A stretch of DNA of 64,000 bases, taken from Halomonas gemina. Its GTDB lineage: Bacteria; Pseudomonadota; Gammaproteobacteria; Pseudomonadales; Halomonadaceae. This document shows positions 58,001-64,000 of this stretch, piece after piece; position 1 is the first letter of the stretch, and each line of letters opens with the position of its first letter. The stretch is taken from NCBI RefSeq assembly GCF_023554995.1, contig NZ_JAMJPK010000002.1, positions 124,001 to 188,000 on the forward strand, written 5' to 3'. Made by a program: the position numbers and the translations under genes. Under the pieces are notes generated by a model. That model did not search any database, was not told the origin of the DNA, and worked only from the letters and a program-made list of their open reading frames with translations.

Positions 58001-58501
58001 GCCATCCGGCGCATCGACCAGGAAACCCGGACGCGATTCCGCGATACCTTCGAGCGAGTCAATGCCGGCCTGCAGGCACTTTTCCCGCGAGTATTCGGCG
58101 GGGGAACCGCGTGGTTGACCCTGACCGGCGAGGATTTGCTGGAAACCGGGGTAGCCATCATGGCGCGTCCCCCCGGCAAGAAGAACAGCACCATTCACCT
58201 GCTCTCCGGTGGGGAAAAGGCGCTCACCGCCCTGTCGATGGTATTTGCCATCTTCCAGCTCAATCCGGCGCCCTTCTGTATGCTCGACGAGGTGGATGCC
58301 CCGCTGGATGATGCCAATGTGGGACGCTACGCGAAGCTGGTGAAGGAGATGTCCGACACCGTCCAGTTCATCTACATCACCCACAACAAGATCGCCATGG
58401 AGGCGTCGGAACGCTTGATGGGGGTGACCATGCAGGAGCCCGGGGTGTCACGCCTGGTGTCGGTCGGCGTCGAGGAGGCCGCGGCCCTGGCAGAGGCCTG
58501 A
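55007..58501 (+). CDS. smc: Chromosome partition protein Smc
   Basis: 1164-aa condensin ATPase. N-terminal head MRLKSIRLVGFKSFVDP with Walker A GPNGCGKSN near 31; about 300 residues of Arg/Glu-rich coiled coil; hinge around 500-640; second coiled coil; C-terminal head with signature LLSGGEKALTALSM and Walker B PFCMLDEVDAPLDD, then the D-loop and switch (YITHNKIAMEASERLMGVTMQEPGVSRLVSV). It begins four bases after ccmI, so the transcript may continue from ccm. Smc instead of MukB is the Pseudomonas-type choice; smc-zipA-ligA is conserved there. ScpA/ScpB partners are not in the window. Confidence 0.97.
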   Translation: MRLKSIRLVGFKSFVDPVTVPFDGNMTAIVGPNGCGKSNIIDAVRWVMGESSAKTLRGESMTDVIFNGSTGRKPVGLASIELLFDNRDGAMGGVYAQYAEIAVKRQVTRDAQSSYFFNGQKCRRRDIADLFLGTGLGPRSYAIIGQGMISRLIEARPEELRSTLEEAAGISKYKERRRETENRMRRTQENLERLEDIREELDKQLERLKRQAEAARRYQTLKQEEHRLKGELALLRGRALRASQTEEETRVRELETAVEREVLGMRQAESRLEEARAEHDRLATELDGRQSRFFETTTAIARLEQDLEHTRARDQQLARDLEAARSELAELARLGDDDSERLARLDERLETLGPEQEEVAEQLAELEAALEEAEPRAEEADAAWESFGERWQEQSREAERAQDRLRDLESRLERLAADERRRRQQHEELPDIAGLGEQRRELAERHAELEARLAALEARRGEHQASRDGAREQVRVAEAAREADRQRRSTLQGELASLEALIQAALADHDEALDAHLAAHGLAQQPRLGEALEVEPGWEEAVSWVLAPWLRARLVSLPGAREALASPPDAELGLLEAEASPAPADSLAARVRGAGAAGQWLAGIRCVADREAAWAAREELGAGESLITPDGLWLGTGWVRHRGAGNGPDALLVSRRREAEVSETLAEVEARLADQDRHLEEAAARVEQAEADLEQARLEERELEQQRQQLAVQESGLASRLEHLEGRAAELAEELEGLAESREEALLALEESREQWQAAMARLEEGAETRERLERERREAREALAALRARQRPLAEQAQRLALEQERTATERNGLAEQLGRAGESRERLALRCAELEEAREGLHEPDEERHERLDELLERREREERVLNETRARAAELVERLREDEQARQGHERSLEGIRERLQESRMQVQALSLKAEAQDEQLAELNHDAASLSDSLDPNATESAWQARLEEVGERVRRLGAINLAAIEEYDQQAERRDYLEAQHAELSEALETLDRAIRRIDQETRTRFRDTFERVNAGLQALFPRVFGGGTAWLTLTGEDLLETGVAIMARPPGKKNSTIHLLSGGEKALTALSMVFAIFQLNPAPFCMLDEVDAPLDDANVGRYAKLVKEMSDTVQFIYITHNKIAMEASERLMGVTMQEPGVSRLVSVGVEEAAALAEA

Positions 58502-58726
58502 CGGGCTTGAACGTGAACGGCAAACGGGTTAACAAGGAAGACAATGAATACTGCATTGCACGGAAGCACGGGGAACCTGAAGGGCGATTGCGAAGGGCCC
58601 GGTCGGGTTGCGGCAGGAAAATGCCGAGCTTGACAAATAAAAAAGTGGCCCTTTTTTTGGCAATCGCGCTATGCTGTTGACGGACAACCATCAGGCATGG
58701 CGCCTTAGCAAAAGGCATGACGACCC

Positions 58727-60304
58727 ATGGAACTAAGAGAGTGGCTGATCATACTAGGGCTGGCGCTGGTGACGCTCATCGTCATCGATGGCGTGCGTCG
58801 CCTGCAGCGTCAGCGTCGTGTTCCACGTCTCGACCAGGTCTCGGACCAGGATGAGCGTGGCCCCGCGGGGAGCGACGAGGACCCTGAAGCCGCGGCCCGC
58901 GCGGCCGAAATCAACTGGGAGCTGCCCAACGGAGGGGCGCGGGTCGTCAGGCCGGCGGACGACCGGGGGGTACAACCCAAGCCCAAGCTGCAGCGCCAGG
59001 AGCACCCCGGCCCCTCGAGGGTGCTGGCGGAGTTTCGGCGCCATGCCGAGGGCCCCGAGGCATCGGGCCCCCGGCCGGCTAGTGCTCACGCCGAGCGTGG
59101 GCCGAACGTCGCCCGCCCCACCGCCGAGGCACGGGAGACCGTCCGGCCGGTGAGCCGTGACCCGGAGTTCAGGATGCATCGTGCTGAGTCAGAAGCCGCG
59201 TCCGGGCACGCCGATGGCCACATGGCCGACGACCGGGACCCGATGATGGATTCGGCCCGGGCGCACCTTGATGCCGACGAGCGCCGCGAGCCGGGACTCT
59301 CGAGCCTGGATGGCCTGGATGAGACGGCCACGGAGACCACGGCGTCGCACGACACACCCCCCCTGGCGGCCGATCCCGAGGATCACGACACCTACGCCGA
59401 CGAGGAGCACTACCGCCTGGTGGACCTCGAGGGCATGGGCGACTCCTTCAAGAGCGGCTCGAAGCGGGTCGGCTCCTCCATGCAGCGCTTCGGGGCCTCC
59501 CTGCAGAAGAGTCTCGCCGAGCGGCGTGAGCACAAGCGCAGCGAGAAGGTTCGCCGTGAGCAGGAGCGTGCCGAGAAGGCCGCTCGGGAGGCGGCGCATC
59601 GCCAGCAGGCCGAGGACGAGCAGGCCGTCCGGGAGGCCGAACGGCGTCGTCTGGAGGCCGAGGCGGTCGCTTCTGCCGATGATGATGACCCGCTCTTCAC
59701 CCCCTCCCATCACCAGCAACAGGCGTATGAGGAGGCCCCGGTCGAGGCCGCGATGGATGACGTGGCCCCGCGCGACGACGTCGTGCGCACCCACCCGGTG
59801 CTGGAAAGGGCCCTGCGCCACGACGTCAACGCCGAGCATGCCCGCGAGACCTTGAGCCAGGCCGACGAGATCATCGTCATCAGCGTGATCGCCCGGGACG
59901 AGGAGGGTTTCTCCGGTACGGCACTGCTCGACCTGATGCTGGCCTGCGGGCTGCGCTACGGCCGCGACATGGGCATCTTCCATCGCTTCGAGACCGAGGA
60001 CCCCGAGAGCCGCCTGCAGTTCTCCATGGTCAACGTGGTCAAGCCGGGGACCTTTCCCATCGAGGCCATGGACGACTTCCGGACCCAGGGCATCACCCTG
60101 CTCATGCCGCTCCCGGGGGCCAGCGACACCGCGGCCGCCTTCGAGGCGATGGTCGAGACCGCCATGGTCATCGTCCGTCACCTCGGCGGCGAGCTGAAGG
60201 ACGAGAATCAGAGCGTGATGACTGCCCAGACCGTGGAGTTCGCCCGCCAGCGGGTCCAGGAGTTCGAGCGACGCAATCGCCTCAACCGCTATCAGGTGAA
60301 TTAG
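58727..60304 (+). CDS. zipA: Cell division protein ZipA
   Basis: 525-aa FtsZ membrane tether. N-terminal helix (WLIILGLALVTLIVIDGV, about 6-23), a long charged and disordered region (about 30-390, with an Arg/Glu-rich helix around 255-315), and a C-terminal FtsZ-binding ZipA domain starting about 380 (EIIVISVIARDEEGFSGTALLDLMLACGLRYG). E. coli ZipA is 328 aa; the linker here is far longer. The 225-base gap before it contains an A/T run and a possible TATGCT -10 at 58670-58675 without a clear -35. Confidence 0.92.
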   Translation: MELREWLIILGLALVTLIVIDGVRRLQRQRRVPRLDQVSDQDERGPAGSDEDPEAAARAAEINWELPNGGARVVRPADDRGVQPKPKLQRQEHPGPSRVLAEFRRHAEGPEASGPRPASAHAERGPNVARPTAEARETVRPVSRDPEFRMHRAESEAASGHADGHMADDRDPMMDSARAHLDADERREPGLSSLDGLDETATETTASHDTPPLAADPEDHDTYADEEHYRLVDLEGMGDSFKSGSKRVGSSMQRFGASLQKSLAERREHKRSEKVRREQERAEKAAREAAHRQQAEDEQAVREAERRRLEAEAVASADDDDPLFTPSHHQQQAYEEAPVEAAMDDVAPRDDVVRTHPVLERALRHDVNAEHARETLSQADEIIVISVIARDEEGFSGTALLDLMLACGLRYGRDMGIFHRFETEDPESRLQFSMVNVVKPGTFPIEAMDDFRTQGITLLMPLPGASDTAAAFEAMVETAMVIVRHLGGELKDENQSVMTAQTVEFARQRVQEFERRNRLNRYQVN

Positions 60305-60328
60305 CGGCAAGCTCCAAGCTGTAAGCCG
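60304..60328. repeat. Short direct-repeat motif (CAAGCTCCAAGCTGTAAGC)
   Basis: Near-identical CAAGCT units just after the zipA stop, of the low-complexity type common next to genes in GC-rich gammaproteobacteria and similar in style to the repeats at 26661-26707. Single copy here, so only suggestive. Confidence 0.3.
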
Positions 60329-60332
60329 GACG

Positions 60333-62740
<2,408 letters not shown>

Positions 62741-62748
62741 GGCCCCCT

Positions 62749-64000
62749 CTACGCGCTGTTTCCGACGCCTCTGGCTGATGCTGATTCATGCCTCCCTCGT
62801 ATCAGGTCGCGGATCAGGCGCCGCCCCGGGTGCAGATGGTCCGCCAGCGGCTGCTCCAGGGGCAGCGGCTCGTCGCAGATCTGTGATGCGAGAAGCTCCG
62901 CGCACAGCGGGGCGCTGGCCAGGCCGCGCGAGCCGTGGGCGGCGCTGATCCACAGGCCCCCATGGTGCTTGCCGGGCGTTTCGGGCACGCGGGTGGCGTC
63001 CCTGGCCAGTCCCGCGTAGTCGGCCTGCCAGGCCTCGGCGTCGGGCACCGGGCCGGCATAGGGAGACTTGTCGGGGCTGGCCGCCCGCACCGCCGTGCGA
63101 CCCTCGAGACTCGCCGGGGCCAGCTCGACTCCGGCCTTTCGCAGGGCGCCCACGAAGGCGGGCAAGGTGCCCTCGAGCTCCGCCAGGTTGGCCGCGTGGT
63201 CGGCCGCGCGGACCCCGGTGTCCGCCTCGCGGGGCGCGAAGGTGGCACCGAAGGTGAGCACGCCGTCCAGCGCCGGCGACACATAGCCGCCCGCGCAGAC
63301 GACCCGCTCGAGCCCGGGCGCACCCGGGGGCAGGGTGAGCCGGCTGACCTGGCCGCGCACCGGCTGCAGCGGCAGCCGCGCCGTCTGGGCGAAGCGGTTG
63401 GCCAGCGCCGCGGTGGCGATTACCACCTGGTCGGCGTCCAGCATCGAGCCATCGCCGAGGCTCAGGCGCCAGCCGTCCTGCCTGGCTTCCAGGCTCTCCA
63501 CCTCGGCCTGCCGGAAGCCAACGCCGGGCGTCTCGGACAGCCGGGCGCAGAGGGCGGCCGGCCGCACCCAGCCCGCCTGGGGGTACTCCAGTCCGCCGTG
63601 GGCGATCGGCGTGCCGGCCAGCCGGGAGGCCTCATCCGCCGTCACACCCCGCACCACGTCCTCCGGCAGCGGGTGGTGGGCCAGGAAGCGTGCCTGACGG
63701 CCTCGCTCCTTCTCGCTGGTGGCCAATTGCAGCACGCCGCAGGGCGCCCAGAGTTCCCGCGCGGGGTCGAGGGTCTCGAGCCAGCGGCGGCTGTGCAGCA
63801 GGCCGACGAGGTAGACCCGGCTCTGGGGGTTGGTGTCGGCGGCGAGCTTGACGTAGAGCGCCCCCTGGGCGTTGCCGGAGCCGCCGCTGCCGGGCCCCTC
63901 ACGGTCGATCAGGGTGACCGTCACGCCGCGCCTTGCCAGGGCGGCGGCGGTGCTGGCGCCGGCGATACCGGCGCCGATCACCGCCACATGGTGGGCGCGG
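62749..64000 (-). CDS. mnmC: MnmC, FAD-dependent cmnm5s2U34 oxidoreductase domain (5' part outside window)
   Basis: At least 417 codons, open to the window edge. FAD-binding Rossmann motif VAVIGAGIAGAS at the visible start, DAO-fold core (GGSGNAQGALYVKL; GGLEYPQAGWVRP; QPVRGQVSRL) and a C-terminal HGSRGLASAPLCAELLA motif identical in type to the C-terminal half of bifunctional MnmC, which removes the carboxymethyl group on tRNA wobble uridine. Because the frame reads on upstream without a start (RAHH before VAVIGAG), the methyltransferase half presumably lies beyond 64000. A stand-alone oxidase starting at the GTG near 63987 cannot be fully excluded. Confidence 0.85.
   Translation of the reverse strand, partial: RAHHVAVIGAGIAGASTAAALARRGVTVTLIDREGPGSGGSGNAQGALYVKLAADTNPQSRVYLVGLLHSRRWLETLDPARELWAPCGVLQLATSEKERGRQARFLAHHPLPEDVVRGVTADEASRLAGTPIAHGGLEYPQAGWVRPAALCARLSETPGVGFRQAEVESLEARQDGWRLSLGDGSMLDADQVVIATAALANRFAQTARLPLQPVRGQVSRLTLPPGAPGLERVVCAGGYVSPALDGVLTFGATFAPREADTGVRAADHAANLAELEGTLPAFVGALRKAGVELAPASLEGRTAVRAASPDKSPYAGPVPDAEAWQADYAGLARDATRVPETPGKHHGGLWISAAHGSRGLASAPLCAELLASQICDEPLPLEQPLADHLHPGRRLIRDLIRGRHESASARGVGNSA

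Noticed and set aside
58630..58660. TTGACA at 58630 as zipA -35
   Set aside because: The position 17 bases downstream is a T run without a -10; the nearby TATGCT is at the wrong distance.

Overview
The window is a dense, GC-rich stretch of core chromosome from a gammaproteobacterium, most likely a halophile close to Halomonas (Halomonadaceae). This rests on gene content and order, not on any search. Many blocks follow the Pseudomonas/Halomonas arrangement: argS-SPOR-hslVU with priA/rpmE, ponA next to pilMNOPQ-aroKB-gltBD, pyrG-kdsA-eno, fdxA-mutS-pncC-recA-recX-alaS-lysC-csrA-tRNA, the ccm cluster, and smc-zipA-ligA. Smc (not MukB), a Na+-pumping oxaloacetate decarboxylase and very acidic proteins fit a marine or halophilic lifestyle.

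Layout. 1-8 kb (minus strand): ubiE (cut by the window edge), hslV-hslU plus a DUF971 gene, argS plus a SPOR-domain gene, and priA, divergent from rpmE. 8-13.4 kb: rpmE, a short malic enzyme, a DUF481 outer-membrane protein and penicillin-binding protein 1A. 13.6-26.6 kb: a tightly overlapping operon pilMNOPQ-aroK-aroB (type IV pilus alignment complex and secretin, then early shikimate pathway), then gltBD (glutamate synthase) behind a long, AT-richer regulatory region. 26.6-30.8 kb: pyrG-kdsA-eno, entered through a nested palindromic element. 30.8-31.3 kb: a roughly 500-base gene-free gap holding several hairpins. 31.3-41.7 kb: fdxA and mutS (minus), then pncC, recA (with a LexA box), recX, alaS, lysC, csrA, tRNA-Ser(GCT) and two identical tRNA-Arg(ACG). 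41.9-46.5 kb: dusC (minus) and oadGAB. 46.6-47.7 kb: a YigZ/IMPACT protein and an SOS-box-controlled LexA/UmuD-like protease that lacks a DNA-binding domain. 47.9-55 kb: ccmABCDEFGHI, complete System I cytochrome c maturation. 55-62.7 kb: smc, zipA, ligA and a YheU-family gene. 62.7-64 kb: the oxidase half of mnmC, running off the window.

I see no phage, transposase, CRISPR array, toxin-antitoxin pair or defence island, and I do not claim a new system. The observations most worth following are the HTH-less LexA/UmuD-like protein with its own LexA box, the palindromic element at the gltD-pyrG junction, the absence of the usual ftsB-to-rpoS gene block between eno and fdxA, dyad operators upstream of gltB and fdxA, a structured alaS leader, and an AT-richer patch inside pilQ.
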